Origin: Zygnema cylindricum
Lineage: Eukaryota > Streptophyta > Zygnematophyceae > Zygnematales > Zygnemataceae
Direction of reading: 5' to 3'
Length of the DNA stretch: 64,000 nucleotides
Assembly: GCA_037447655.1 (NCBI GenBank)
Contig: JBBHKE010003114.1
Coordinates: 103,778 to 167,777, forward strand
Shown: positions 9,411 to 22,600 of the stretch, one piece after another
How positions within the stretch are numbered: position 1 is the stretch's first letter
Layout: each line of letters begins with the position of its first letter
The notes under the pieces: generated by a model
Told to the model about the DNA's origin: nothing
The model's input: only the letters and a program-made list of their open reading frames with translations
The model's database searches: none
Translations under genes and position numbers: made by a program

Positions 9411-10267
9411 TGTTTCTTTCCTGCTTCAGCCTTCATGTTTCGAGCGCTATTTTTTGTCGTTTTAATTTTGAAATACAAATTCAAATTGCGAAAGTACACG
9501 TAGATAGTACGCAAGTACATATTCTAAAACGAAAATGGTCGGTTTCAAAATCTTTGACGATTTTAAATATTGGATCTTTAAATTTACGTGTAACCACTAA
9601 AATTTGAACACATTTTTTAAAAACTTGTTTACAGATGTTACGCGATGTAACCGAGGCTTGTAATAACTGAGGTAGTGATGTGTATCGGTAAAAAAATTAT
9701 CGCGATAACAACGATACCGATAGTTATCGGTTATATAACGTTTCAAAAGTCCCGATATATCAGTCCAAGACCAACAAATTCCATATCAGCGATAACTTTA
9801 AAAAAATATAGTATGCATATAATAGTATAGTATAAGATACTGTATTATAATATTGACTTTATATAGCGTGGCATGCCACGTATAAGAATCTGTTTCGTAT
9901 TATATTTAATTTCAATTTATAACGGACAGTGCAACACATAAACGTTGACAAATTTAAAACAATACTTTTTAGTTCTAAAACTAAAGTACCGAAACGAAAA
10001 TATTAAATTACATTGTAAATTTTAAAATCAAACTTTTTCGAAAAACAGACGAACATACGAACAGAGCAGACAAACACATTTGTCAAATTGCCGCCATTTA
10101 CAACCACCATGGAAGTGGTATGAGGGCGTAACTAACCTTACAAAAAAAAAATAGCAATCAAAAGAACATTCTAAACGGGTATGGTAGCGTGGAACCTAAG
10201 TAAAACCCCCTTAAATTATAAATAATCAAAGAATTATCGCAATTTTTCACCGAAATCGGGGGGAAGG
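9411..10267. other. Non-coding AT-rich stretch with a possible decayed transposon end
   Basis: No gene is seen. Near 9674-9735 the motifs TAGTGATGTGTATCGG and several ATCGCGATAAC/TTATCG palindromic words resemble a DNA-transposon end. A similar ATCGGTGTTATCGCCGATAA word group stands at 11517-11575, across the solo LTR. This may be one old element split by later insertions, at low confidence. Confidence 0.35.
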
Positions 10268-11439
10268 TGGAATTCTATGGGGTCTATTCCCCCCATAGAA
10301 TTTGCAGGTACAATGAAGCTTATCTAGTTAGTGTCGACTCCAAGTTTATCTAAACCCAAATTATTTACCCCTTGACAATCAGAACCCCATTAAAGCTTCA
10401 CCCTTGTGAAATAAGACTTTCTGTATGTTGAGTTCCACCACAGAATGCAAAGTTAGAATATGTGATTTGGATACATTCACCCATTGACTTTCCCTAAAAA
10501 ATGCAGCCACCCAGGCACGCAAAAACTCTGATCGACTACACCTTTGTGTAGCCTGGACTCCCCTGAGTCCGTAGCAAAAAGAATCACTGAAAATGGGCAA
10601 GTAAATTGGTAGATATGGCTGGCCAAAGTTGCCTTTTATACAAGATGCTCTCTGGGAGAGGCGGCTTCCTACCCAAAAAAAATTCTAAGTCCTAGTCCCT
10701 CTCTAAACCCGTTATACTAAAGTACGGCGCATATCACAAGACTGTACCGTATAGAAAAGTACAGGCGTCGGAGTACTTTCTGTACGGCAACTGTACGATA
10801 GGACCATACCGGTGACATCCGTCACATCCAAACTTGTTATCTTGCGTTCCGGAGATTCCGCAATCCTCCAGCACATTTCCACGTGTCATCCAGAGTGGCT
10901 GCGCCAAAAAACGCTAAGGTGGCCATTGCGGAATCTCGGCTCGCACCACGGCCGTCGATTTAATCCGGCCTTCAATTCTACCCGTCAAAAATATGTGCGC
11001 GGTATTTGTTTCGCCGTCGAAACAAATGCGCTGTATTAGTTTTGCGAAATACCGTATACCGTACTACTGTATCTATTTACTAAGAATCAATTCGCAACGT
11101 TAAATGAATTCGTCTACGTGTACATGTTTATATAATTATCAAACCCTACATATTCTAACAGTAGTCCTAGACTAAATGGACAAAGCTCACGGTTGCGGGT
11201 TGTTTGACGGACGGCACGTACCATGATCAAATCCAGGGTCTATCAAATACCTTTTTTAGTAAACATCCCATTATCTACTCCTGTGTCTCTGGAGAACTTA
11301 GGCAGCCATGGCTCTAGCTCCCTCTCCAGCCTTCAGTGACTACAACAAGTGTGGGGGCTTGGTGAAGGGAGTAAGAGGCATACGGCCTTAACTCTTTTTC
11401 TATCATAATACGGACCTAGAAAATACTCAAATATCAACA
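10268..11439 (-). mobile_element. Solo copia LTR, target duplication GAAGG
   Basis: In minus orientation it starts TGTTGATAT (ending at 11439) and ends GAATTCCA (10268). It is flanked by GAAGG at 10263-10267 and 11440-11444. It has the GTAC cluster, TATA box TTGTATAAAAGG (reverse of about 10633-10645), the conserved ACTTGTNGNAGTCACTGA hairpin (about 11310-11375) and a degenerate tRNA-like hairpin. There is no internal region. A solo LTR with intact duplication is the product of LTR-LTR recombination. Confidence 0.85.
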
Positions 11440-11576
11440 GAAGGGTGTCCGCGACGCGTCTGAGGAATAACATGTGTACTCGAGTGTACGGGCCGTACAT
11501 TTTGTTGGTGATAGATATCGATATCGGTGTTATCGCCGATAAACAATTGATATATTGGTTAATTATCGGCGATAAT

Positions 11577-12621
11577 TGCAACTCTGAGACCTCCATAGGT
11601 CCTCAAACAAGGCAACTCACAAGAAGCCTCTAGGATAACCCTGACCCCTTTGTGTTTCAGCAAGAATAATTGCTACCTTGGCAGACAAAAATTCTGACCA
11701 CCTTCACCCGTGTGAAGGCAAGACTCCCTTCAGTCGATAGCAAAAAGAATCTCTGAATTTGCTCCCCTGAGTACTAAGTTATGGAGGGTCAAAGTTGACC
11801 TTTTGTACAAATGATCTCTGGGAGAGAGGGCCCTATCAATCAAATTTTCCTAAGTCCTATCTCTCTCTAAAACTTTATCTACTGAAGTACACCACCAATC
11901 AAAATACTGTATTGCACAGAAAGGTAGAGGTGATGTGCTTCCTGTACGACCATTGTACGACATGGCCAACCAGTTGACACATGTCATATCTGGATTCATT
12001 CCTGTAATCCCCGTAGATACCATAATCCAATGTTGTCGTGCCACGTGTCAATCGATGTGGCGGTGATTGAAAACCGCCAAAATTCTATTCTACGATCGCG
12101 GCATCCTTCGCGGCCGTCTAATGAAAACCGGATTTTAATCGTAGCCGTCATAAATCATTGCGCGATATTTATTTCGCTGTCGAAACAAAATGCGCGGTAT
12201 TCGTTGCCTATTCGTACTGTACTCCGTACTTTACAAAATTGTGTCCATACGCGACGTCTATAGTTTCAGTTAAATGAATTTGATTACGCGTCATAGTTTA
12301 AATATTTGTCAAGCCATATATGTCTCTACACCGATCCTAGACTGTTAGGATAAAGCTAACCGCTACCGGCTAGCTTGACAGACGGTAGGTACCACGATCG
12401 AATCCTGGGTCTGTCAAGTTCCGTTTTAGTAAATCTACTAAAGCATCTACGTGTCTCTATTTGGATAGCACAGGCAGCCATGGCTCTATCTCCCTCTTCA
12501 ACCTTCAGTCTTTGCGACAAGTGTGGGAGTTGAAGAGAGGAGTTAGAGGCAGACTGCCTTGGCTTCTTTTCTGCAATTAATTTAGACCTAGAAAATACTA
12601 AAAGAACCATTAATTTCTACA
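11577..12621 (-). repeat. 3' LTR (1,045 bp) of the 11577-14565 element
   Basis: On the minus strand it starts TGTAGAAATTAATGG and ends CAGAGTTGCA. It carries the hairpin with the conserved loop and a tRNA-like hairpin whose outer stem reads TTGACAGAC/GTCTGTCAA. Compared with 6232-6274 this swaps a G-C pair for an A-T pair. The TATA-position sequence is TGTACAAAAGG. Confidence 0.85.
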
Positions 12622-12634
12622 CTTCCCTTACTTT

Positions 12635-14565
12635 TTAGTCACCTTTTAATTTCAGTCCACACTTCTCCTTGCAAAAAATTAGCTTCGGGGTAGGCACAGG
12701 TTTGGTCATCATATCTGCAACCATTTCACTATCTTGTCTATATTCTAAACTGATTATTATTTCTTCTACCTTTTCCCTAGCGAAACTAAGTCTAATGCCC
12801 ATATGTTTTGCTTTAATATAGTGTTTAGGATTGGCAGAAATGGCAATAGCTGCCTGATTGTCACAAAATACTTTGTGAACACCACTCTTAAGATGACCAA
12901 GTTTACCAAGCAAGGACTTGACCCACATTAATTCTTTTACACCAGAGCAAATGGCCATGTACTTAGCCTCCATGGTGGACTGAGCAATGACCTTTTGCTG
13001 CCCCATCACCCACATATAATACATACCCAGACGTGCATCTCCTCATAGAAGTATCCCCATAGCTGGCTTCACTCCAAGTGGTGATGTCAGTATTTTTCCC
13101 ACCTAAAAGCAACCATAGATCTCTAGTCCCTATGAGATATCTAAAGACTCCTTTAGCTGCCTCCCAATCTTTCTTAGTGGGAGCATTCAGACTCCTACTT
13201 TGTACTCCTACAACTACGGCTATTTTCGGACGGGTACAATTCATGAAATATATCAGGCTGCCCACAACTTGTCTATAAGGGATGGTCTGCATAAATATTT
13301 TCTCTTCCAGGCCTACCTCATCATCCAAGATTATAACTCCCTCCACACTCCCCTCACTTCCCTTCTTTAGTTCAATAAGAGTGGTACAACTATTAGCCTT
13401 GTCCATTTGGAATCTTTCTAACATGTTTCCAATGGCCCCTTTTGAGTTAATTTTATTATCTTTCTCTCTCTGTCTCTCTCTACCTGAATTCCCAAAATAT
13501 ACCTTCCTTCTTTTATATCCTTCATTTCAAATCTTCCTTTTATCTCATTTTTCAACTTATTTATTTTATGTATAGATTTACTTAAAACAAGCAAATCATC
13601 AAAATAAATCGCAATAAAAATAATTCTTTCCTCATATTTAAACAAATAAATTGAGTGATCTGAACTAATCCGAATATATGCTAAACCTGTAAGAAACTCA
13701 TCGAGCTTCTTGTTCCATTGTCGAGGTGCATATTTCAGCCCATACAAAGATTTGATCTATCGGCATACCTTGCTCTCCTTCCCTTGCTCCACAAATCTTT
13801 CAGGCGGTCGCATTTAAATCTCCTCTTCCAACTCTCCATGTAGGAAGGCCGTCTTGATGTCCAACTGATGAACTTCCATGTCTTTTGCTGCAGCCATACT
13901 GAGAAGTATCCGATCAGAGGGAAAATTGACGACCGAAGCAAAAGTCTCCTCGTAGTCAATTTCCTCTTTATGGGTAAATCCCTTCGCCACTAACCGAGCC
14001 TTGTAGCGCGCAATGGTGTTATCCGGGTTGAGTTCTAATTTGAATACCCACTTACACCCAATTGGCTTCCTATCATGGGGAAAGTCCACCAATTCCCACG
14101 TATTGGCTGCCATAATCGAAGCCATCTCCTCATTAGTGGCTGTCTTCCACCAGTTCCTCTCAGGACATTTCATCGCCTCACCATAAGTCTGGGGTTCATC
14201 CGGATGAGACAGTTTGGTTACCTTGTTGTTAACTTGTTTCTCTTGCTGTCTTTTGCTACTTCTCCTTCCACTCAAACTCTGATGCCGGAATGGATAACTC
14301 TCGTCGATCCTTTCGAACAGTTTCGACTTCTCCCTTATCCCTTGATTCCGGGTCTATTTCCAACACGTCTTTCGCTTCGGTTGGAGTTGGCACTAGGGGT
14401 TCCACGACTAAATTCTCCTCTGTTTGATTTGTACCTGCAAGATCATCACCGTCTCGAAAACCTGGATAGTTAGGAAGCTCAAAGTAATCAGAATTTTCTG
14501 ACTTAAATCTGATTTTGACTATCTTTATATGCTTAAAGGGATCTATAAATTTCCCTTCATCCATG
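12635..14565 (-). pseudogene. Copia pol remnant (linker, RT, RNase H)
   Basis: Reading from 14565 downward: the DPFKHIKI linker, RT with KPIGCKWVF, HQLDIKTAFLHGE, the LKYAPRQW segment, a catalytic box changed to YFDD (near 13590), LGIQVERD, PYRQVVGSLIYFMN, then RNase H with the SEASY segment, STMEAKY and CDNQAAIAI. At least four frame breaks split it into ORFs at 13814-14275, 13418-13747, 12963-13424 and 12635-13024. It is inactive. Confidence 0.85.
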
Positions 14566-15001
14566 TGAAATTCTATGGGCTCCATTGCCACACAGAATTC
14601 GCAGGTCCAAAGGAAGCTAATCTAGATAGTGTTGACTCCAACTTGATATAAACCCAAATGACTGACCCCTTGACAATCAGAAACCCCAATACAACTTCAC
14701 CCTTGTGAAATAACACTTTCTGTGTGCTCAGTACAACCACAGAATGCAAAGTTAGAATATGAGATTTGGACACATTCACCCACTTTGACTTTCCCTAAGA
14801 AATGCAGCCACCAAAGAGGGCAAAGACTTTAGCTGACTACACCCCTGTGTAGTGTGGACTCCCCTGAGTCCTTAGCAAAAAGAATCACTGAAAATGGTCA
14901 ACTGAGTTGATAGTTATGGCTGGCCAAAGTTTGCCATTTATAAAAGGTGCTCTCAAGGAGAGAGGTGGCTACCTACCCGAAATATTCTAAGTCCTAAACC
15001 C
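14566..15001 (-). mobile_element. Partial copia LTR (3' end only)
   Basis: On the minus strand it ends GGAGCCCATAGAATTTCA at 14566, directly inside the coding sequence of the 11577-14565 element. It matches the solo LTR at 10268-11439, including TATA box TTTTATAAATGG and the CACTTTGACTTTCCCT block. It stops at 15001 where another LTR-like end starts, so it looks interrupted. Confidence 0.7.
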
Positions 15002-17202
15002 TGTTGTTCATAGCCCTTTTCAGCCATGAATGTACCCTCGGAAGCACCACAGACTGCTCCAAAACAGCCTCATTTGATTCCACTTAGAATTCTACAGAAT
15101 AACCAAACAAAGCTGAAACTACTCAACCAAATATTTTCTAGTCCACTGAGTATTATCACCAAATTTCATATAATATTACCAAACCGAATAATCACAACAC
15201 TCAGTCAAAGTTGCAGAAAAACAACTTGCCAGAACTTTGATAAATCTGACCAACTTCACAATGAAGCCCCAAGCAAATCAGACACACAATAGGTCTGCAA
15301 ATCTGCCACAATATTGACAACACAAGGAGGAACAAACATGCAAAATTTCAGATAATTATGCAAATAAAACTGAGAGAAATTCTCACATGAAATTCCCAAA
15401 AAGGAGCAGAAACAGTTTCTGTCCAAAAAGTTCCTAAGTCTAGAAATGACTAAGTCCTACAAATATATACTACAGCTTACTACTAACTGTACGGAGGCAT
15501 ACCAGCCGTACGTAATCAATCGACTAACTCTATTAATGTGAGAGTACGTGAGAGCTACAGTAATAATTAATACACGGGACAAACATTGTAAAATATTTAC
15601 AAGTCTTACAAATTCCGTCAAACGAATCGGGACCGTCCAAAATAAATATCATGTGAGGGACGCGATTTCGCGTCCCTCACCAAACTAACGGCGCAGCCGT
15701 CCGTAGCTCCGGTGGCGTCCAATTCATCACATGTTTGACCGCCGCATTATGTTTCGTACGGCCGACGTACAATTTAAATCATTTCGAATATTAATCATCG
15801 GATCGCTTCGTGATTCGCCGTCCATTTCTCCAACACATTCCGCACCTTCGTCTATGTTTCTTCGCGTCACTTAAAGTCCAATTCCGTACGTTCCAATAAA
15901 CTTAGTGTTGGAATTCAAGTATTTTCTAGGTCTAGAGATTGCAAAATAAAAAGCAAAATAGTAGATATTGACAGCCTGCCTCTAACTCCTCCTCAAGTCC
16001 CCACACTTGTCGCAGTCACTGAAGACTGGAGGAGGAGTTAGCAATGGCTGCCTGTGCTGTCTAGAGGGAGACAGACAGTTGTTTTATAGGGGGTTTTCTC
16101 TAAAAGTAGTTTTGACAGATCGAGGATTTGATCTTGGTACCTGCCAAGTGTCACAACCGCAGTAGCCGGTAGTCTTATCCAGATAGTCTAAATTGTATTA
16201 CATATTGACGGGTATGATATTTATTTAAACTTGTACAATTACACTAATTCATTAAACTAGAACTATATGCATACTGCATAGAAACAGTTGTGTAAAGTAC
16301 GACGTACGGTACGTATACGAAATAAGTACCGCGCAGTTTGTTTGACGCCGGAAAGAATACCGCGCAGGTATTTATGACGGCCACGATTGAAATCCAAAAT
16401 TGATCGGACGGCCGCGAAGGATGCGGAGATCGCGACGTACGATTTTGGCGGTTTGCGATCACCGCCACATTGAGTGACACGTGGTAACACTACATTGGAT
16501 TGCGGCAACTCCGGAGATTACGGGAACAAATCCGAATATGACACGTGTCGACATTTTGGCCATGTCGTACAATGGCCGTACATAAAGTACACCGGCACCT
16601 GTACTTTTCTGTACGACACAATAATTTGATTGGTGTCGTACTTCAGTAGATAGAGTTTTAGAGAGGGAATAGGACTTAGATAAATTTTGGGTAGGCAGCT
16701 GCCTCTCCCAGAGAGCACCCTGTATAAATGGCAAACTTTGGGCAGCCATAACTATCAATTTACTTGACCATTTACAGTGATTCTTTTTGCTGCGGACTCA
16801 AGGGAGTCTAGGCTACACAGGGGTGTAGTCGGTCAGAGTTTTTGTCTGCCAGGGTGGCTGTATTTCTAAGGGAAAGTCAAAGTGGGTGAATGTGTCCAAA
16901 TCTCATATTCTAACTTTGCATTCTGTGGTGGAACTGAGCACACAGGAAGTGTTATTTCACAGGGGTGAATCTATATTGGGGTTTTGACTGTCAAGGGGTT
17001 AGTCATTTGGGTTTATATCAACTTGGAGTCGGCACTATCTAGATTAGTTTCTTTTGGATCTGCATACTCTGAGGGCCAATGGAGGTCTCAGAGTTTCACT
17101 TAGTACCTAGTACGCAAGCTGCTATGACTGCGATGTGACCAGCGCAGCATGGCAGCATAGCAATGTGATACAGAGAGGACTAAAGGTTTCCAAAAACCAA
17201 CA
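15002..17202 (-). mobile_element. Possible LTR of another element, interrupted by a solo LTR
   Basis: Ends TGTTGTTCAT at 15002 and ACCAACA at 17202 fit a TG...CA LTR on the minus strand. It is followed by CTCCCCCAAACC, the complement of a polypurine tract. Without the inserted solo LTR and one target copy, the length is about 1,003 bp, like the other LTRs here. There is no coding support on the 17203 side, so this is a tentative call. Confidence 0.4.
15906..17098 (+). mobile_element. Solo copia LTR, target duplication CTTAG
   Basis: Starts TGTTGGAATTCAAG and ends GTCTCAGAGTTTCA, 1,193 bp. CTTAG stands on both sides (15901-15905 and 17099-17103). It contains the conserved stem-loop (15982-15999 with 16024-16041, 17 of 18 paired), a tRNA-like hairpin near 16111-16155, a GTAC cluster near 16560-16650, and TATA box TGTATAAATGG near 16722. 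Confidence 0.9.
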
Positions 17203-18129
17203 CTCCCCCAAACCTTTAGACTCTCTCAGCCACTAAGTTTACATTTCTCCTTTCTCCCTTTTTGTTCAACCGTCACCACCGCTTTGGCTAACGTTACCAC
17301 TGATTCAAATAATTTCGTACATCCCAAGCTATTAGTACCATTGCTCCCCCAATTTGCAAATCCATTCAAACCTCCACATTAAATCAAGATAGCATTAGAA
17401 TCTCGTACTGTCCCACGAAACATTTTATATGCACGAAACCACACGCACTCACTAAACTGAATTTTCAAAACAACACTCCCCCAAAAAGTCAGTTTCGTAC
17501 ATCCGAAATAAAATAAGAGCAGAGTAGCCGCTATGATAGCGAGGTCAAAACAGCGCAACTGCGAAACTAACTTTTCAAAAACAATACTCCCCCGAAAATT
17601 TAGTTTCGTGCACCCAGAATTATTTTAAAGCATGGTAGCTGCTATGCTTGCGATGTTAGATAAAGGCATCATAGCAGCACAGCAGCATAGCAACATAGCA
17701 GTATAGCAGCTTAGCAGCATAGCAACATATAACAACATAGCAACGCAGCAAGTTGTGCTCAACGTCTTTACTGGTCCAGCTCCTTGCGGCCATCTCTTCC
17801 AAAAATTTGTCCTTCCTAGACACACCATTGCTTCCGCTGCCTCATTCTAAGTCTTTAAAATAAAAAACTCTATTTTTCAATCAATTTTAGAATGATAAAA
17901 AATTCAAAAATCCACAAAATATTACGGAATGTTAATGGTAGTCACTTCCGTAAAGTTACTTTTCACGCCGTCTTCTTTTGACCACTTTTGGAATACGTTT
18001 CCTTTTACTATTCATCCGTTGAATTCTACTTCCTTTCTTCGTTTTCTTACTGAATTTTGATGTTTTTCCCATTTTCGCAATTTTATTTTCTTCTTCCGCA
18101 TTATAAACTTCTTCACGTACTCCAAATTT
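17203..18129. other. Non-coding, with repeated CTCCCCCAAA motifs
   Basis: The motif AACACTCCCCC with an AAA-rich tail appears three times (near 17200, 17470, 17585), each followed by a similar AGTTTCGTACA or TTAGTTTCGTGCA stretch. These look like polypurine-tract complements, but no reading frame follows. A 9-bp minisatellite sits inside at 17665-17755. Confidence 0.4.
17665..17755. repeat. Minisatellite of AGCATAGCA-type 9-mers
   Basis: About ten imperfect copies of AGCATAGCA/ACATAGCAG in a row. Scattered single units occur near 17105-17165. Confidence 0.75.
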
Positions 18130-18146
18130 GTGAACACTTTTCCTAC

Positions 18147-18661
18147 GCTAGATAAGGGTTGCCAAGGAATGTTTAGACTTAACTTGGGTAATGAAAAGTA
18201 GAATGCTTCCTATGTAGGTGTTCCAAAGTTGATGATGTGGCATAAGCGGTTGGGGCATGTGCATTTTGATAAACTAAGGGAAATGAAGAAGCTTGGGGTA
18301 GTAGAAGGCATTCAGTTTGTGGATAATGAAATGGTGGATGACTGTAGTGGCTGTGCTCAAGGTAAGGCTCACAGACTTCCCTTTCCCAAAGCCGCCACAT
18401 ATAGGGGTGAGAAATACTAGATCTGGTCCACACAAATATCTAGGGACCTCCAAGAGTACCTTTAGTCGGAGGGAAGAGGTTTATGTTGACAATAACCAAT
18501 GACTGGTCTAGATACTCTAAAGTCTACATCCTAAAACAAAGTCTGAAACACCAACTTACTTCAAATAATATAAAGCTTGGAGTGAGAAGTTGCATAGAAC
18601 CCCCATTAAGAGAATAACGAGTAATAATAGGGGGGAATATACCTCTAACCAGTTTGAGGAG
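18147..18661 (+). pseudogene. Integrase N-terminal part of the split element
   Basis: Encodes the GAG-pre-integrase with WHKRLGHVHFDKLREMKK and the CSGCAQGKAHRLPFPK zinc-binding cysteines, then a damaged catalytic core with frame breaks, up to the NNRGEYTSNQFEE region where the DNGGEY motif has decayed to NNRGEY. It ends at the insertion point of the next element. Confidence 0.8.
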
Positions 18662-19671
18662 TGCAATTATGTGTCCTACATTGTACTACAAAAATCAAAA
18701 TGCCTCTAGATAGTTTTTAACTAATCCACTTCAAGCCACAACTACTGTTGCTTAAGAGAGAAAACTAACAGTTTGACTGCAACCCTGTGCAGCCTAGACT
18801 CCCCTGAGTCCGTAGCAAAAAGAAAAACTAAAAACAACCAACTTGCCGATTAGTTATCAAGTGGCAAAAATGCCAAGTTTATACAAAACCCCCTAAGGGA
18901 GAGAGGTCACTACCTACCAAATTCTCTAAGTTCTAAACCCCTCTCACAACCAGTATCTATTGACGTACAAACCAATCAAACCATTGTAGGGTACAGAAAG
19001 TTACTACGACCATGTACTTTCTGTTCGGCTTGTGTACGCCAAGGCCATTGAGTGGACGCGTGTCCACTTTTAACTCGTCTTTCTGTTCCCCGGAGTTTCT
19101 ACGACTGAATGTTATCTCTCGATATGTTTCCAGGTCACGCCACGTCTACAAACCGCCAAGGTGACCATTTCGCGATTTCCGGAATAACATGTGTCGTTGG
19201 ATTACAAACCGACATTTAATATTAGTCGTCGAAATTAATGTCCGATTCATTTGTTTCGTGCGAGATAATGTTTCGCACTATATATTACTTGGTTCTATGT
19301 TTTTTCATTTGTCATTCCGTTAATCGGATTCACGATCAAAAACACAGTTTAAATAAATATAACACCCTATATATTTCAACGAACTTCTACGACAGACCGG
19401 TTAGAGCTGACGGCTACGCCTCGCTCTGTCGGTCGAAGGTTCGAGTCCTGTCGGATTTAACCTTTTGTTGAGAGTGACATAAGTCACTCTTTAGTCCTGC
19501 CTGTTGAACTAGGACAACCATGGCTAAACCACCCTCTTTATCCCTCAGTTAATATAACAAGTATGGTGGGAAGAGAGAGGAGGTGGAGGCAGGCTCTCCG
19601 CACTTTTCTTTTTCTATTCTACTGATCTATTTAAACCTAGAATATACCATATTTATCTAATATTTTCAACA
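18662..19671 (-). repeat. 3' LTR (1,010 bp)
   Basis: On the minus strand it begins TGTTGAAAATATTAG and ends GACACATAATTGCA. It contains the tRNA-like module near 19385-19475, which reads GGTTAGAGCTGACGG and GGTTCGAGTCC on the plus strand, close to the Pol III A and B box patterns. Confidence 0.9.
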
Positions 19672-22600
19672 CTCCCCTTATTTTCTAGTCTAACTTTAAC
19701 TTCAGTTTTAGTCCACACTTTTCTGTGCAATATTTTAACTTAGGAGATGGCATTGGTTTTGTCATCACATCAACCACCATTTCCTCATCTGATCTATATA
19801 CAAGATTCACAATCTTATTTTCAACTTTTTCTCTTACAAAACTCAACCTTATGTCCATATGCTAAGCCTTGAAATGATGTTTTCAATTAGTTGCAATTGC
19901 AATGGCAACTTGATTATCAGAGAACACATCATGCACTCCTTTTTTCATATACCCCAATTCTTGCAACAAGGACTTGACCCACGTCAACTCTTTCATCGCA
20001 AAACAACAGGCACACTACTCAGTCTCCATAGTAGATTGAGCAACCACCATTTGTTGCTTACTGCTCCAAAAGCAAGCACCTTCCCCCACATACAACACAT
20101 ACCTAGAACTGCATCTTCTCATAGGTGCATTACCACAACTGGCATCACTCCAAGTATTGATATCAGTGTGCTCCGCTCTCAAATGCAACCATAACTCTCT
20201 AGTTCCAACTAGATATCTCATGACTCTCTTGGCTGCCTCCCAATCTCTCTTCCTAGGATCGTTAAGACACCTACTGAAGACTCCTACTGTTGCCGCTATG
20301 TTGGCCTTGTGCTGTTCATGAAATAGATCAAACTTCCTACAACGTGTCTATAAGGGATAGACTTCATAAACTCTCTCTCCTTTGGACTCATCTGATCATC
20401 TAAGATTATCACTCCTCCTTCTTCACTTCCATCACTTACTTTTTTCAAGTCCATGGGAGTGGTACAACTGTTTGCCTTTTCCCTCTGAAATTTCTCAAGC
20501 ATATTACCTATTCTTTCTATCTAAGTAAGTATGATAATCCTTTTCACCCTATCTCTCTCCATTTGGATCCCCAAAATGTATCTTGCCTCACCTAAATCTT
20601 TCATATCAAATCTGCTTCTTAGATCTTTCTTTAACTTATTCATCTTTTCCAAAGACTTACTAAGCACAAGCAGATCATCCACATAGATTGCAATAAAAAT
20701 GACACCATTCTCATCTTCAAACATATAGATAAAATGGTCAAAGCTGATCCGGATATATCCCAGACCGGTGAGAAACTCATCTAGTTTCTTATTCCATGTC
20801 GCGGAGTATTCTTCAGTCCATATAAGAACTTAATGAGCATGCTGACTTTGCTCTCTTCTCATTCCTCCACTAACCCCTCAGGTTACCTCATAAAAAAATC
20901 TTCCTCTAACTCACCATTAAGAAATGTAGTCTTAATATCCATCTGGTGTATTTGCATGTCTTCCGTTGCTGCCAAACTGAGGATAATCCTTATTGATGGG
21001 AACCAAAAACCTAGAGCAAAGGTCTCCTCATAGTCAATCCCCTCCTTTTGGGTGAACCCCTTCCATACGAATCGAGCCTTATATCTCTAAATGGTATTAT
21101 CTGGGTTCAGTTTTAGTTTAAACACCCATTTACAGCCAATCAAGTTTTTTGTCCGGTGGACAATCTGCTAGTTCCCAAGTATTTGCTTCTATGATAGAGG
21201 TCATTTCATCATTTATGGCTCTAATCCATCTGTCTTTCTTCGGATTGTTCACTGTCTCCAAGTATGCCTGAGGCTCATCTAGGTGAGATAGCTTAGTTTC
21301 CTTGTGAGCTGCATGTTTTAATTGTATCATTTTGTTGCTCCTTCTCCCTCCCTCAAACTCCGAAGCTGGGATGGAGGGAAGTCTTGGATTTCTCCTACTT
21401 GTTGCATCAGCTCCCTTGTCCTTCGAAGTTGGTTTCAATTCCCCATCTTCTGTCTCCTCGAAGTCCATGGAAATATTTGAGGTTTCGGTGGATATCCTAT
21501 ATCTGAGATCTCCCCTGAATCTGCAATCCATGATTCACTCATGTCCCTTTTGAGAAAGATTGAGTCCTCCTCACCTTCGGACTCAAATCTGATTCTTATC
21601 TTCTTGGTATACTTAAAAGGGTCAAATGACTTCCCTTCATCTATGAAAAATAGGTGCTTGACCAAAATGATATCTCTCTTTGCTAAGTCATAAAAACTAT
21701 ACCCCTTGACATCCTCATCATATCTTACAAAGTATCCAGGTTTTCCCTTAGCATCTAGTTTACAACTTTTCCTTTCCGTGTGAAGACTATAAACTTGGCT
21801 ACCGAATACTTTAAGGTGAGAGATATTTGGTATCCTTCTAACCCATCTCTCATAAGGTGGCATTCCCTTTACAAATGAGGTAAGGACTTTATTCTTAATG
21901 TAGTAGGCAGATTCATGGCTTCTGCCCAAAATCTCTTTCCTATTTTCTTGTTAGCCAACCTGCTGCATGCCCTATCTCCTAGTGTTCAGTTTAACCTCTC
22001 AGCCACCCCATTTTTTTCCTGGTTACATGGTACAATTTTCTGGTGTTGAACTCCCTCATCTCTCAAGTATTCCTCAAACAGGTTAGAGGTATATTCTCCC
22101 CTATTATCACTCCTTATTCTCTTAATGTGGTTTCATGTAACTTCTCACTCCAGGCTTTATATTCTTTAAACTAAGTTGGTGTTTCACACTTTGTTTTTAG
22201 GAAGTACACTCTAGAGTATCAAGACCAGTCATCGGTTATTGTCAACATAAACCTCTTTCCTCCAACCAAAGGTACTTTTGGAGGTCCCTAGATATCTCTG
22301 TAGACCAGATCAAGTACTTTCTCACCTCTATATGTGGCAGCTTTGGGAAAGGGAAGTCTGTCAGCCTTACCTTGAGCACAAACACTACAATCATCCATCA
22401 TTTCATTATCCCGAAACTGAATGCCTTCTACTACACAAGGCTTTTTCATTTCCCTCAACCTATCAAAATGTACATGCTCCAATCGCTTATGCCAAATGAT
22501 CAACTTTGGAACACCAACATAGTAAGTATTCTTTTTTTCATTACTCAGGTTAAGCCTAAGCATTCCTTGGCTTCCCTTATCTGCCGTGAAGTAGACTTGA

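Larger units (their letters stand above)
11577..14565 (-). mobile_element. Copia element, 3' half (minus strand)
   Basis: Contains the 3' LTR (11577-12621), polypurine tract (about 12622-12640), RNase H, RT and the acidic integrase-RT linker up to 14565, where another LTR begins. The missing 5' half was probably separated by that insertion. Coding sequence and LTR ends (TGTAGAAATTAATGG start) put it close to the 28024-34470 element. The immediate left flank at 11445-11576 is short non-LTR sequence. Confidence 0.85.

Noticed and set aside
19390-19470. tRNA gene in the LTR
   Set aside because: A- and B-box-like words exist, but the acceptor and anticodon stems do not form a full cloverleaf; treated as a tRNA-like module.
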